A stretch of 64,000 nt of DNA. Origin: Bradyrhizobium sp. Ghvi (lineage in GTDB: Bacteria; Pseudomonadota; Alphaproteobacteria; Rhizobiales; Xanthobacteraceae). The stretch spans positions 717,001 to 781,000 of the forward strand of contig NZ_FOVU01000001.1 of the NCBI RefSeq assembly GCF_900115265.1. The letters run 5' to 3'. The position numbers were made by a program, and so were the translations under genes. The notes beneath the pieces were generated by a model. That model had not been told where the DNA came from. It saw only the letters and a program-made list of their open reading frames with translations, and did not search any database. Below, one piece after another: positions 51,450 through 60,658 of the stretch (positions are counted from its first letter, which is position 1; every line of letters begins with the position of its first letter).

Positions 51450-52490
51450 ATGATCTTCCGCCAGCTCTTCGACAGCGTTTCGGGCACCTACAGCTATGTC
51501 CTCGCCAGCCGCCCCGGTGGCGAGGCGCTGATCCTCGATCCCGTGCTGGAAAAGGTCGACCGCTATTGCCAGCTGCTGCGCGAGCTCGACCTCAAGCTGG
51601 TCAAGGCGGTCGACACCCATCTGCATGCCGACCATGTCACCGGACTCGGCGAGCTGCGCGACCGTACCCATTGCATGACCGTGATGGGCGACCAGACCAA
51701 GGCCGACGTGGTGGCGATGCGTGTTGCCGATGGCGACAAGGTGACGATCGAGGGCCTGTCGCTCGACGTGATGTACACGCCGGGCCACACCGACGATTCC
51801 TACTCCTACCTGATGGGCGATCGCGTCTTCACCGGCGACACGCTTCTGATCCGCGGCACCGGCCGCACCGATTTCCAGAATGGCTCGTCGCGCGCGCAAT
51901 ATGATTCGATCTTCAACCGGCTGCTCAAGCTGCCAGACGAGACGATGGTGTTCCCGGCGCATGACTATAAGGGCGACACCGTCTCCACCATCGGCGAGGA
52001 GAAGCGCTACAATCCGCGGCTGCAGGTGCGCTCGGTCGATGAATATGTCGAGCTGATGGCGAACCTGAAGCTGCCCAATCCGAAGATGATGGATGTGGCG
52101 GTGCCGGCGAACATGCATGTCGGCCTGCATCAGGAAGAGCTGGAGAAAGAGGGTCGCGCGCTCAGCGCCGTCGAGGCGATCCGCTCCCTGCACCGGCCCG
52201 ACATCCTGCTGGTCGATCTGCGCGAGACCAGTGAGCGCGTGAAGCACGGCATGCTCGAAGGCGCGCTGCACACGCCCTATCCGAGCGTCGAGGAGAGCCT
52301 CAAGCCCGGCGGCATGCTGCGCGAGGTCGCCGCTGCCACGGGTCGCCGCGTCGTGTTCTTCTGCGCCTTCGGCGAGCGCTCGGCGATGGCTGTCGCCGCG
52401 GCAAAGGAGGCGGGCCTTGCCAACACCGCCCACATCGCCGGCGGTATCGATGCCTGGAAGAAGGCGGGCGGACCGGTAGTGCACGCCTGA
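51450..52490 (+). CDS. Persulfide dioxygenase (ETHE1-like) fused to a rhodanese domain
   Basis: A 346-residue cytoplasmic protein. The N-terminal metallo-beta-lactamase fold has THLHADH (His57, His59, Asp61, His62), PGHT (His113), Asp130 and FPAHDY (His171), the ETHE1 iron-site layout. The C-terminal rhodanese domain (about 235-345) has active-site Cys305 in FFCAFGERS. Such fusions oxidise glutathione persulfide to sulfite and transfer sulfane sulfur. It follows the sox operon in the same direction after a repeat, so it could process sulfur that enters the cell from Sox or DsrE activity. Confidence 0.9.
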   Translation: MIFRQLFDSVSGTYSYVLASRPGGEALILDPVLEKVDRYCQLLRELDLKLVKAVDTHLHADHVTGLGELRDRTHCMTVMGDQTKADVVAMRVADGDKVTIEGLSLDVMYTPGHTDDSYSYLMGDRVFTGDTLLIRGTGRTDFQNGSSRAQYDSIFNRLLKLPDETMVFPAHDYKGDTVSTIGEEKRYNPRLQVRSVDEYVELMANLKLPNPKMMDVAVPANMHVGLHQEELEKEGRALSAVEAIRSLHRPDILLVDLRETSERVKHGMLEGALHTPYPSVEESLKPGGMLREVAAATGRRVVFFCAFGERSAMAVAAAKEAGLANTAHIAGGIDAWKKAGGPVVHA

Positions 52491-52493
52491 GCC

Positions 52494-52673
52494 ATGGCCA
52501 AGATCGGAAAAAAGATCGGAAACAAGAGCGCCAAGGCGGGCGGACCACCGAAGACTGTGGACCACAAGGCCAGCAAGCCGCAGCCACCACGCGACACCGA
52601 CGACGATTACGAAGACGGCGACATCGCCACGCCGAAGCGCGATCGTTACGGGCCGGATGACGAGCCGCTGTGA
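52494..52673 (+). CDS. Small polyampholyte protein of unknown function, 59 residues
   Basis: An ATG four bases after the persulfide dioxygenase stop opens a 59-codon frame ending at TGA 52671-52673. The product has a basic start (MAKIGKKIGNKSAKAGG), a proline-rich middle and an acidic end (DTDDDYEDGD, then RYGPDDEPL). No cysteine, no hydrophobic segment. The tight spacing supports co-translation with the dioxygenase. It looks intrinsically disordered. I do not recognise a family. Confidence 0.6.
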   Translation: MAKIGKKIGNKSAKAGGPPKTVDHKASKPQPPRDTDDDYEDGDIATPKRDRYGPDDEPL

Positions 52674-52692
52674 GGGGCTGCCGCGAACTCCG

Positions 52693-52733
52693 CTGTCGTC
52701 CCTGCGAATGCACTGCTTTCGCAGGGACGACAG
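52693..52733. terminator. Strong hairpin after the persulfide dioxygenase unit
   Basis: Perfect 16-base arms CTGTCGTCCCTGCGAA and TTCGCAGGGACGACAG with a nine-base loop. No T run follows. It shares its GTCGTCCC end with the repeat family at 55.9 and 63.6 kb, so it is a repeat that may also stop or protect the transcript. Confidence 0.65.
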
Positions 52734-52839
52734 GTGGATAGACCCCCACCCGCACTACCTGCCATGCGCCTGCGTTGATGGACAAATAACTGCTGTCCTC
52801 GATAGTTTGCGCACGTTCAGGACGTGAAACGGAACTGCA

Positions 52840-54045
52840 ATGGTCGACGTTCTCGCCGCACCGCAACAAGGCAAGGCGGACAGTGCGCTGCGCACGCTGA
52901 CCGGGATTTCGATCGCGCATTGGGTCAGCCATTTCCATCTGCTGGTCCTGCCGATGTTGTTCCCGTTCCTGAAGGGCCAGCTCGGCGTCGGCTATGTCGA
53001 GCTCGGCTTTGCCCTGACCGTGTCGGCTGTCGTCTCCGGACTGACGCAGGCGCCGACCGGCTATCTCGTCGACCATTTTGGCGCGCGCAAGATCCTGCTC
53101 GGCGGCTTGATGCTCGGCGGGCTCGCGCTGATCATGCTCGGCCTGCATTTGAGCTACGTCTCACTGATCGCCTGCGCCGTGCTGCTCGGCCTCGCCAACA
53201 GCGTCTATCATCCTGCCGACTACGCGATCCTGGCCGAACACATGGATGAGGCCCGGATGGGCCGCGCCTTCTCGATCCACACCTTCGCCGGCTTTCTCGG
53301 AGGCGCCGTGGCACCGGCGATCGTCGCCGCGCTCGTAACCGTCTCCGGCGGCGCCGGCGCGCTGATCGCGTCGGGCGCAATCGGCCTGGCGGTGGCGCTG
53401 CTGCTGGTGCTCATGAGCATTCCCGATGCCGGTGCGCACAAGACAAAGCCCGGTGCGGAGAACGCACCGAAGCAGGCCGTGATCACGCCCGCCCTGATCG
53501 CGCTCACCGTGCTGTTCATGCTGCTCAGCCTGTCGGTCGCAGGCATCAACAATTTCGGTGTGGTCGCGCTGATGGGCGGCTACGGCGCCTCCTATTCCTC
53601 AGCCAATGTCATGCTGACCGGGTTCCTTGGCGCGAGCGCCGCGGGCGTGCTCGCAGGCGGCTTCCTCGCCGATCACACCGAGCGCCACGGCTATGTCGCC
53701 GCCGCCTGCTTTGCCGCCAATGCCGCCATCGTGCTGATGATCGCGCTGGTCACGTTGCCCGGCTGGGCGCTCACCGCCACGATGGCGATTGCGGGCTTCC
53801 TCTCCGGCGTGATTGCGCCGTCGCGGGACATGCTGGTACGCAACGCCGCGCCTCCCGGTGCCGCGGGCCGCGCCTTCGGCATCGTCTCCACCGGCTTCAA
53901 TCTCGGCGGCATCGTCTCACCGCTGCTGTTCGGCTGGATCATGGACCAGAGCGCGCCGCACTGGGTGTTCGGGGCGTCAGTGATCTTCATGGTGGCAACC
54001 GGGGTCCTGTCGCCGTTCACGGAGCGGAAGGCGGCCAAAGCGTAG
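52840..54045 (+). CDS. MFS transporter (fosmidomycin-resistance-like branch)
   Basis: A 401-residue major facilitator protein with 12 hydrophobic segments. ISIAHWVSHFHLLVLPMLFPFL opens helix 1, and GYLVDHFGARKILLGG is the conserved loop after helix 2. The pattern AILAEHMDEARMGRAFSIHTFAG after helix 4 is common in Fsr-like drug exporters. Substrate is unknown. The deacylase gene follows after 73 bases, so they may share a message. Confidence 0.85.
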   Translation: MVDVLAAPQQGKADSALRTLTGISIAHWVSHFHLLVLPMLFPFLKGQLGVGYVELGFALTVSAVVSGLTQAPTGYLVDHFGARKILLGGLMLGGLALIMLGLHLSYVSLIACAVLLGLANSVYHPADYAILAEHMDEARMGRAFSIHTFAGFLGGAVAPAIVAALVTVSGGAGALIASGAIGLAVALLLVLMSIPDAGAHKTKPGAENAPKQAVITPALIALTVLFMLLSLSVAGINNFGVVALMGGYGASYSSANVMLTGFLGASAAGVLAGGFLADHTERHGYVAAACFAANAAIVLMIALVTLPGWALTATMAIAGFLSGVIAPSRDMLVRNAAPPGAAGRAFGIVSTGFNLGGIVSPLLFGWIMDQSAPHWVFGASVIFMVATGVLSPFTERKAAKA

Positions 54046-54118
54046 CCAATAATGCAGGCGTCTTCCGGCGAAGTCGGAACGACGAAAAGAAACAAACGAC
54101 AAAACGGGACGAAACACC

Positions 54119-55834
54119 ATGAGCACCCCCGATCTCGTGATCCGCGGCGGCACCGTCGCAGATGGCAATGGCGGCGAGCTGTTCGAGGCTGACGTTGCCA
54201 TCACCGGCGGCAAGATCAGCGAAGTGGGTAAGGTCGCGGCCAAGGGCCGCGAAGAGATCGATGCGCGGGGCAAGCTCGTGACGCCGGGCTTCGTCGACGT
54301 GCACACCCATTACGACGGGCAGGTGACCTGGAGCCAGGACATTACGCCGTCGTCGCAGAACGGCGTCACCACCGCGATCATGGGCAATTGCGGCGTCGGC
54401 TTTGCACCTTGCAAGCCTGAAGACCACGTCAGGCTGATCCAGCTGATGGAAGGCGTCGAGGACATTCCCGAGCCGGTGCTGAGCGCCGGCATCCCCTGGG
54501 CCTGGGAGAGCTTCCCCGATTACATGAACTGGCTGTCGAAGCGCGATTTCGACATCGATATCGGCGCACAGCTGCCGCACGCGGCGCTGCGCGTCTATGT
54601 CATGGGCGAACGCGGCGCGCGCCGCGATCCTTCGACCGCGGAGGACAACGCAGCGATGGCGAAGCTCGCAGGCGAAGCGGTGCGATCAGGCGCGCTCGGC
54701 TTCTCCACCTCGCGCACGCTCAACCACCGCACATCGACCGGCGATTTCACCCCGACCTTGAAGGCGGGCGAAGACGAGCTCACCGCGATCGCGGGCGCGA
54801 TGCACAGGCAAGGCCGCAGCGTGCTGCAATTCGTGCTCGACCTCTCCACCATCCACGAAGACCTGCCGATGATGCTGCGGGTGGCTGACAGCACGAAGTG
54901 CCCGATCTCGTTCTCGATCACGCAGAACGACAGATCGCCCAACCGCTGGCGCCAGACGCTGGACGAGATCAATGCGGCCGCGAAGCGCGGCCTTTCCATC
55001 ACGGCGCAGATCGCGGCGCGCCCGGTCGGGCTGCTGCTCGGGCTCGAACTGTCGCGCAATCCGTTCCAGACGCATCCAAGCTACAAGGCGATCGCGCATC
55101 TGCCGCTTGGGGAGAGGCTGGCGCGGCTGCGTCAGGCGGATGTGCGCAAGGCGATCCTGAGCGAGACGGCGACCGCAACCGACGACCCGCTGTTCTTCCG
55201 TCCGAACTACGACAAGATGTTCCTGCTCGGCGATCCCCCCGACTACGAGCAGCCGCCGGAGAATGCGCTGGGCCCGCAGGCGCGCAGGCAGGGACGCCAG
55301 CCGGAGGAGCTTGCTTACGATGCGATGCTGTCGGACGAGGGACGCGGCATGCTCTACGTGCCGTTCCTCAACTATTCCGACGGCAATCTCGATGCGACGC
55401 GCGAGATGCTGATCGACCCGCAATCGGTGCCGGGGCTCTCCGACGGCGGGGCGCATTGCGGCATCATCTGCGATGCCAGTTTCCCGACCTATCTGCTGAC
55501 GCACTGGACGCGCGACCGCACCCGCGGCGAGAAGCTGACGATCCCGTTCGTGGTCGCCGCGCAATCCCGCAAGACGGCGCTCTCGGTCGGGCTCACCGAC
55601 CGCGGGCTGATCGCGCCGGGCTACAAGGCCGACGTCAACGTGATCGACTATGACAGGCTGCATCTGCATCCGCCCAAGGTGCACTACGATCTGCCCGTCG
55701 GCGGCCGCAGGCTGTTGCAGGATGTCGATGGCTATGACGCGACCATCGTGTCAGGCATGGTGACGCGGCGGCAGGGCGAGGCGACCGGACGCCGGCCGGG
55801 CAGGTTGATCCGGGGTACGCAGGGGGTGAATTAG
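54119..55834 (+). CDS. N-acyl-D-amino-acid deacylase-like amidohydrolase
   Basis: A 571-residue amidohydrolase. The N-terminal beta part [14 protein letters not shown] leads to the metal motif [12 protein letters not shown], and later metal/catalytic positions include LSDGGAHCG. This is the D-aminoacylase branch (AmidoHydro_3), which acts on N-acyl-D-amino acids or related amides. It has no signal peptide. MFS genes on both sides suggest uptake of its substrate, but the substrate itself cannot be assigned. Confidence 0.88.
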   Translation: MSTPDLVIRGGTVADGNGGELFEADVAITGGKISEVGKVAAKGREEIDARGKLVTPGFVDVHTHYDGQVTWSQDITPSSQNGVTTAIMGNCGVGFAPCKPEDHVRLIQLMEGVEDIPEPVLSAGIPWAWESFPDYMNWLSKRDFDIDIGAQLPHAALRVYVMGERGARRDPSTAEDNAAMAKLAGEAVRSGALGFSTSRTLNHRTSTGDFTPTLKAGEDELTAIAGAMHRQGRSVLQFVLDLSTIHEDLPMMLRVADSTKCPISFSITQNDRSPNRWRQTLDEINAAAKRGLSITAQIAARPVGLLLGLELSRNPFQTHPSYKAIAHLPLGERLARLRQADVRKAILSETATATDDPLFFRPNYDKMFLLGDPPDYEQPPENALGPQARRQGRQPEELAYDAMLSDEGRGMLYVPFLNYSDGNLDATREMLIDPQSVPGLSDGGAHCGIICDASFPTYLLTHWTRDRTRGEKLTIPFVVAAQSRKTALSVGLTDRGLIAPGYKADVNVIDYDRLHLHPPKVHYDLPVGGRRLLQDVDGYDATIVSGMVTRRQGEATGRRPGRLIRGTQGVN

Positions 55835-55879
55835 AGGGCGGCTGGGACTGACGCGCGAGGGCCGAGCCTCATTCTCAAT

Positions 55880-56014
55880 GTCGTCCCCGCGAAGGCGGGG
55901 ACCCATACTCCCAGGCAGACGTGTGGCGAGAAGCTGCTAACTCCGGGTCTTCACCAAACCGCTCCCTGGGGGTATGGATCCCGGGCTCGCGCTACGCGCG
56001 CCCCGGGACGACAG
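55880..56014. repeat. Dispersed repeat, GTCGTCCCCGCG family, copy 1
   Basis: TGTCGTCCCCGCGAAGGCGG starts it and GCCCCGGGACGACAG ends it; CCCATACTCCC and GGGGGTATGG pair in between. A second copy lies at 63623-63762. It separates convergent genes. Confidence 0.8.
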
Positions 56015-56057
56015 CTGTGGTTGGGGCCGGCAGCGTCTGCCTAAAGCCGTGCCCGCC

Positions 56058-57401
56058 TTACGTCGGCGACACCGCACTCTTCAGCGAAGCGGTCGCAGCC
56101 GTGCCGCGCGTCAGCCTCGCCTTTTCCGTGTTCGGCCACAGCAGCAGCAGGCCGACGAGGCCCGAGCCGACCATCACCACCGCGTTGATGGTGAAGCCGG
56201 TCATGTAGCCGTCGAGCATGCTGCCGGCGCGCTGGATCACGGTGCCCATCACCATCGGCGCGATGATGCCCGAGAGTGTGTAGAGCGCGCCGTAGATCGC
56301 GATCACGGCGCCGCGCTGCGAGGCCGGCGTGAACTCGCCGAGCATCGGCGGGCAGACCACGTAGATCGCGCCGCACAGGCCGGAGCCGACCACGAGCAGG
56401 GCAATCTGCAGGCTCGCACCCGCGACCTGCGGCATCATCGCCAGGATCAGGCCGCCGATGATCAGCGGCACCGAGCCGAGCACGCCGCGCGAGACGCGCG
56501 TGGTGTAGCCGCGCGCCATCATCACCTGCGAGATCCAGCCCGTCAGGATGACGACGGTGGCGCCGAACACCCAGGGCAGGATCGAGATGAAGCCGGCCTG
56601 GCTCTGCGAGAAACCGAGACCCTTGACGATGAAGGGCGTGAACCAGGTGAGGCCGAGCGACAGCGCCCAATAGGCGCCGAAGGTCGCGATCACGCAGCCG
56701 AGAAAGGTGCGCGAGGTGAGAAGCTGGAGGTAAGGAATCTTCGGCTCATTGACCGCGAGCGCCTGCGTGTCCTCGAGCGGGCCTTCCTTGCCGAGCGCCA
56801 GCCAGGCGCAGACCCAGATCAGGCCGACCACGCCGAGCGCGCCGAAGGCGTAGTGCCAGGAATGATTGACGATGACCCAGTTCAGCGCCGGCACCGCCAG
56901 GATCACGCCGAACGCCGAGCCTTGCGACAGGATCGCGGTGGGCAGCGTGCGCTTCTCGTCCGGGAACCATTTGTAGATCGCATGCGCCGCGACCGAGAAG
57001 GCCGGGCCTTCGCCCGCGCCCAGCACGATGCGGCAGACCAAGAGCGTGGTGAAGGAGACGGTGCCGACCATCGGAAACTGCGCCAGCGCCCAGATCACCG
57101 CCAAGGTTAGCAGTACATAGCGCGTCGCCACCTTGTTGACGATGAAGCCGACCACGATGGCCGAGATCGAGAACAGGAAGAAGAACGAGGACCCGAGCAG
57201 GCCGAACTGTTCCGGCTGGAGCTTCAGATCGGTCATGATCGGCACGCCGGCGAGGCCGACGACGATCTTGTCGGCGAAGTTCACGACCATGAAGAGGAAG
57301 AGGAGAAAAGTGACGGTCCAGGCGCCCTTCGGTGTCGCCGTCGTCCCTTGGGACACCCCTGCCGTCCTGCCCGCCGCATTGGGCGTTCCCTGAGCGCTCA
57401 T
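56058..57401 (-). CDS. MFS transporter (anion:cation symporter branch)
   Basis: A 447-residue major facilitator protein. WTVTFLLFLFMVVNFADKIVVG opens helix 1 and the family phrase GEGPAFSVAAHAIYKWFPDEKR lies after helix 4, as in ACS-type transporters of organic acids such as hexuronates and aromatic carboxylates. I start at the ATG at 57401, close behind GGGGAG; a second ATG directly before it is equally possible. Substrate unknown. Confidence 0.87.
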   Translation of the reverse strand: MSAQGTPNAAGRTAGVSQGTTATPKGAWTVTFLLFLFMVVNFADKIVVGLAGVPIMTDLKLQPEQFGLLGSSFFFLFSISAIVVGFIVNKVATRYVLLTLAVIWALAQFPMVGTVSFTTLLVCRIVLGAGEGPAFSVAAHAIYKWFPDEKRTLPTAILSQGSAFGVILAVPALNWVIVNHSWHYAFGALGVVGLIWVCAWLALGKEGPLEDTQALAVNEPKIPYLQLLTSRTFLGCVIATFGAYWALSLGLTWFTPFIVKGLGFSQSQAGFISILPWVFGATVVILTGWISQVMMARGYTTRVSRGVLGSVPLIIGGLILAMMPQVAGASLQIALLVVGSGLCGAIYVVCPPMLGEFTPASQRGAVIAIYGALYTLSGIIAPMVMGTVIQRAGSMLDGYMTGFTINAVVMVGSGLVGLLLLWPNTEKARLTRGTAATASLKSAVSPT

Positions 57402-57545
57402 CATTCTCCCCGCATGTTCTTTTGTCGGCACTTTTGATTTGGCCGTCCCTGCGAGCTAACAACGGCTTGAACGGTAACGCAACCCCGGCATTTCCACGCT
57501 AAGTGTGCTACGCAGCATGAGTAAATTCCGTACGGCGCACTGATC

Positions 57546-58199
57546 TTGCTGAGCATCCGAAACCTCTCGAAGACCTTCACCTCGGCCGGCGAGCCGGTCC
57601 ATGTGCTGCGCGGCGTCGACCTCGACCTCGCCGCCGGCGAGCGCGTCGCGCTCACGGGCGAATCCGGCAGCGGCAAGAGCACGCTGCTGCACCTCATCGC
57701 GGGGTTAGACGCCGCCGATGCCGGCTCGATCCGGCTGGGAGATACCGAGATCACCGAGCTGGCGGATGCGGACCGCGCCGAATTGCGCCGCGACCGGATC
57801 GGCCTGGTGTTTCAGCAATTCAACCTGATCCCGAGCCTGTCGATCGCCGACAACCTCGCCTTCCAGGCCCGCATCGCCGGCCGGCATGACGTCGCCTGGA
57901 CCAGGGAGCTGGTCGAGCGGCTCGGGCTTGGCGGCCTGCTCAAGCGTTATCCGGAGCAGATCTCAGGCGGCCAGCAGCAGCGCGTCGCGATCGGCCGTGC
58001 CCTGGCGACAAAACCATCGTTGCTGCTCGCGGACGAGCCGACCGGAAATCTGGATGAAGCCACCGCCGACGACGTGCTGGCGCTGACGCGCGACCTCGTC
58101 GCGCGCACCGGCTGCGGCTTCCTGATGGTGACGCACAGCCTGCACCTGGCCGGCACGCTCGACCGCCACATCGTGCTGCACGCGGGACGGATCGCATGA
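57546..58199 (+). CDS. LolD/MacB-type ABC transporter ATPase (AttE-like)
   Basis: A 217-residue ATPase: Walker A GESGSGKST, signature ISGGQQQR, Walker B LLLADEPTGN, then the H-loop VTHSLHLAG. This is the branch that works with FtsX-fold permeases. The start is a TTG. The stop overlaps the permease ATG (ATGA), so the two are translated together. With the permease and lipocalin-like genes it reproduces the attE-attFG-attH order known from Agrobacterium. Confidence 0.92.
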   Translation: MLSIRNLSKTFTSAGEPVHVLRGVDLDLAAGERVALTGESGSGKSTLLHLIAGLDAADAGSIRLGDTEITELADADRAELRRDRIGLVFQQFNLIPSLSIADNLAFQARIAGRHDVAWTRELVERLGLGGLLKRYPEQISGGQQQRVAIGRALATKPSLLLADEPTGNLDEATADDVLALTRDLVARTGCGFLMVTHSLHLAGTLDRHIVLHAGRIA

Positions 58200-60658
58200 G
58201 GCGCGCACTGTGGGTGCTGGCGGTGCTGCTCAGCCATTGGCGGCGACACCGAATGCAATTCGCGACGCTGCTGATCGGGCTGATCGCGGCGACCGCGCTG
58301 TGGAGCGGCGTGCAGGCGATCAACCAGCAGGCCCGCAGCGCCTACGACCGCGCAGCGGCGACGTTTGGCGGCGTGCGCACGGCGACGCTAGTCGCGCCTG
58401 ATGCGGCGACCTTTTCGCAAGGCCTGTTCGTCAAGCTGAGGCGCGCGGGCTGGCCGGTCTCGCCGGTGCTCGAAGGCCGGGTCCAGATCAATGGGCGATC
58501 GATGCGGCTGCTCGGCATCGAGCCGGTGACGCTGCCGCCCGATGTCGGCAATGCCCCGCGCCTCGGGGCCGCGGACCTCAGCAACTTCGTCGCGGCGCCC
58601 GGGCAGACGCTGGTGGCGCGGGAGACACTGGGCGATTTGCGGGAGAGTGAAGGAGCGACGCCGTCGATCAGCAGCGGCGCAAAGCTGCCGCCGCTGCATG
58701 TGCTGCCGCAGCTCGTGCCTGACGTGCTGGTGGTCGATATCGGCGTGGCGCAACGAGTGTTGAACAAGCCGGATCAAGTCTCGCGCCTGCTGATCGGGAA
58801 GGCGAAGAGCAAGCCCGCGTCGCTGCAAAGCGTCGTCGGCGATCAGCTGCAGCTGATGGAGCCGACCGCCGAGACTGAGCTGGAACGGTTGACCGACAGC
58901 TTCCATCTCAACCTCACCGCGTTCGGCCTGCTGTCGTTCTTCGTCGGCCTCTTCATCGTCAACTCCGCCGTCGGCCTTGCCTTCGAGCAGCGGCTGCCGA
59001 TGCTGCGGACCTTGCGCGCCTGCGGCGTCTCCGCGCGGCTGGTCAATAGCGTGCTGGTCATCGAGCTGGTGGCGCTGGCGCTGGTCGCGGGCCTGATCGG
59101 GCTCGTCTGCGGTTATGTGATCGCGGCGGCGCTGCTGCCCGATGTGGCGGCATCGCTGCGCGGGCTCTATGGCGCACAGATTCCGGGGCAGCTCAGTTTG
59201 CGGCCCGAATGGTGGCTCGCCGGCATCGGCATCAGCGTCGCGGGGGCGCTGGTGGCGGCGGCGACCAGCCTGATCAAGGCGATCCGCATGCCCGTGCTGG
59301 CGACGGCGCAGCCGCGGGCCTGGCAGCAGCGCCAGCGCCGCTGGCTGGTCCTGCAAAGCTGTGCCGCCTGCGCCGTGTTCGCGGCCGCGCTGTTGCTGCT
59401 TTATGAAGGGCAATCGCTGATCTCAGGGTTCGGCGTGCTGGCGGCGCTGATGCTCGGCGCGGCGCTGATCCTGCCCGCCTTCCTGGAGATTCTTTTGCTC
59501 GTGGGCCAGCGTCTGGCGCGCGGACCGCTGGCGCTGTGGTTCTGGGCCGACAGCCGGCAGCAGCTCTCCGGCCTGTCGCTGGCGCTGATGGCGCTGCTGC
59601 TCGCGCTCGCGGTCAATGTCGGAGTTTCCACCATGGTGGAGACCTTCAGCCGCACCTTCGTCGGCTGGCTCGACGGGCGGCTCGCCGCCGACGTCTACAT
59701 CAGCGCCGCCGACAATGCGCAAGGCGCGGCGATCCGCAACTGGCTGAAGGACCGGCCCGAGGTGCAGGCGATCCTGTCGGGCGGGCGCGCGGAGACCCGG
59801 GTTCAGGGCCAGCCGGTGGAATTGCTCGGCCTGCCCGATCACCCGCTCTATCGCGAGCGCTGGCCGCTGCTGGAGACAGCGCCGCGGGCCTGGACGCAAC
59901 TGGTGCCGGGCAACGCCGCCTTCATCAGCGAGCAGCTCAGCCGCCGGCTCAACGTGCGCGTCGGTGACGTGATCGAGGTGCCGGCGCCGGGGGGGACCTG
60001 GGAGCTCGACATCGTCGGCATCTATGCCGATTACGGCAACCCCAAGGGGCAGCTTGCGGTCAACATCGCGGCGCTGATCCGGCAGTTTCCGCAGACCCCA
60101 CAGACGCGGATCGGGCTGATCGTCCCGCGCGACAAGATTGCCGGCTTGATCGCGGCGTTGCAGAAGCAGTTTGCGCTCGACGACCGCGCGGTGGCGGACC
60201 AGGCGACGGTAAAGGCGGAATCGATCCGCATCTTCAACCGCACCTTTGCGGTGACGTCCGCGCTGAATGCCTTCACGCTCGGCGTCGCCGGCATTGCGCT
60301 CTTGACCAGCCTGCTGACGCTGGCGAATTCGCGCCTGCCGCAGCTCGCGCCGCTGTGGGCGATCGGCATCACGCGGCCGCGCCTCGCCGCGATCGAGCTG
60401 ACCAAGACGCTGGCGGTCGCGCTGTTCACCTCGCTCCTCGCCGTGCCGCTCGGGCTGCTGGTGGCGTGGTGCCTGATCGTGATCGTCAATGTAAAGGCGT
60501 TCGGCTGGCGGCTGCCGTTCCATGTGTTTCCGCTGCAACTGGTCGAGCTGGTCGCGGTGGCGCTGATCGCCTCGCTGCTGGCCGCGCTGCTGCCGGTGTT
60601 GCGCCTGGCGCGGATGCAGCCGGCGAACCTCGTCAAGGTGTTTGCCAATGAGCGCTGA
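58196..60658 (+). CDS. FtsX-like ABC permease (fused AttF-AttG type)
   Basis: An 820-residue membrane protein. One hydrophobic helix near residues 18-38, a long periplasmic region, then helices around 240-410 (first FtsX domain), a second periplasmic region and three C-terminal helices (final FtsX domain near 680-815). This is the two-domain arrangement that can act as a whole permease. Such systems use mechanotransmission to release lipoproteins or lipids rather than import nutrients. Its end overlaps the next gene by 11 bases. Confidence 0.88.
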   Translation: MRRALWVLAVLLSHWRRHRMQFATLLIGLIAATALWSGVQAINQQARSAYDRAAATFGGVRTATLVAPDAATFSQGLFVKLRRAGWPVSPVLEGRVQINGRSMRLLGIEPVTLPPDVGNAPRLGAADLSNFVAAPGQTLVARETLGDLRESEGATPSISSGAKLPPLHVLPQLVPDVLVVDIGVAQRVLNKPDQVSRLLIGKAKSKPASLQSVVGDQLQLMEPTAETELERLTDSFHLNLTAFGLLSFFVGLFIVNSAVGLAFEQRLPMLRTLRACGVSARLVNSVLVIELVALALVAGLIGLVCGYVIAAALLPDVAASLRGLYGAQIPGQLSLRPEWWLAGIGISVAGALVAAATSLIKAIRMPVLATAQPRAWQQRQRRWLVLQSCAACAVFAAALLLLYEGQSLISGFGVLAALMLGAALILPAFLEILLLVGQRLARGPLALWFWADSRQQLSGLSLALMALLLALAVNVGVSTMVETFSRTFVGWLDGRLAADVYISAADNAQGAAIRNWLKDRPEVQAILSGGRAETRVQGQPVELLGLPDHPLYRERWPLLETAPRAWTQLVPGNAAFISEQLSRRLNVRVGDVIEVPAPGGTWELDIVGIYADYGNPKGQLAVNIAALIRQFPQTPQTRIGLIVPRDKIAGLIAALQKQFALDDRAVADQATVKAESIRIFNRTFAVTSALNAFTLGVAGIALLTSLLTLANSRLPQLAPLWAIGITRPRLAAIELTKTLAVALFTSLLAVPLGLLVAWCLIVIVNVKAFGWRLPFHVFPLQLVELVAVALIASLLAALLPVLRLARMQPANLVKVFANER

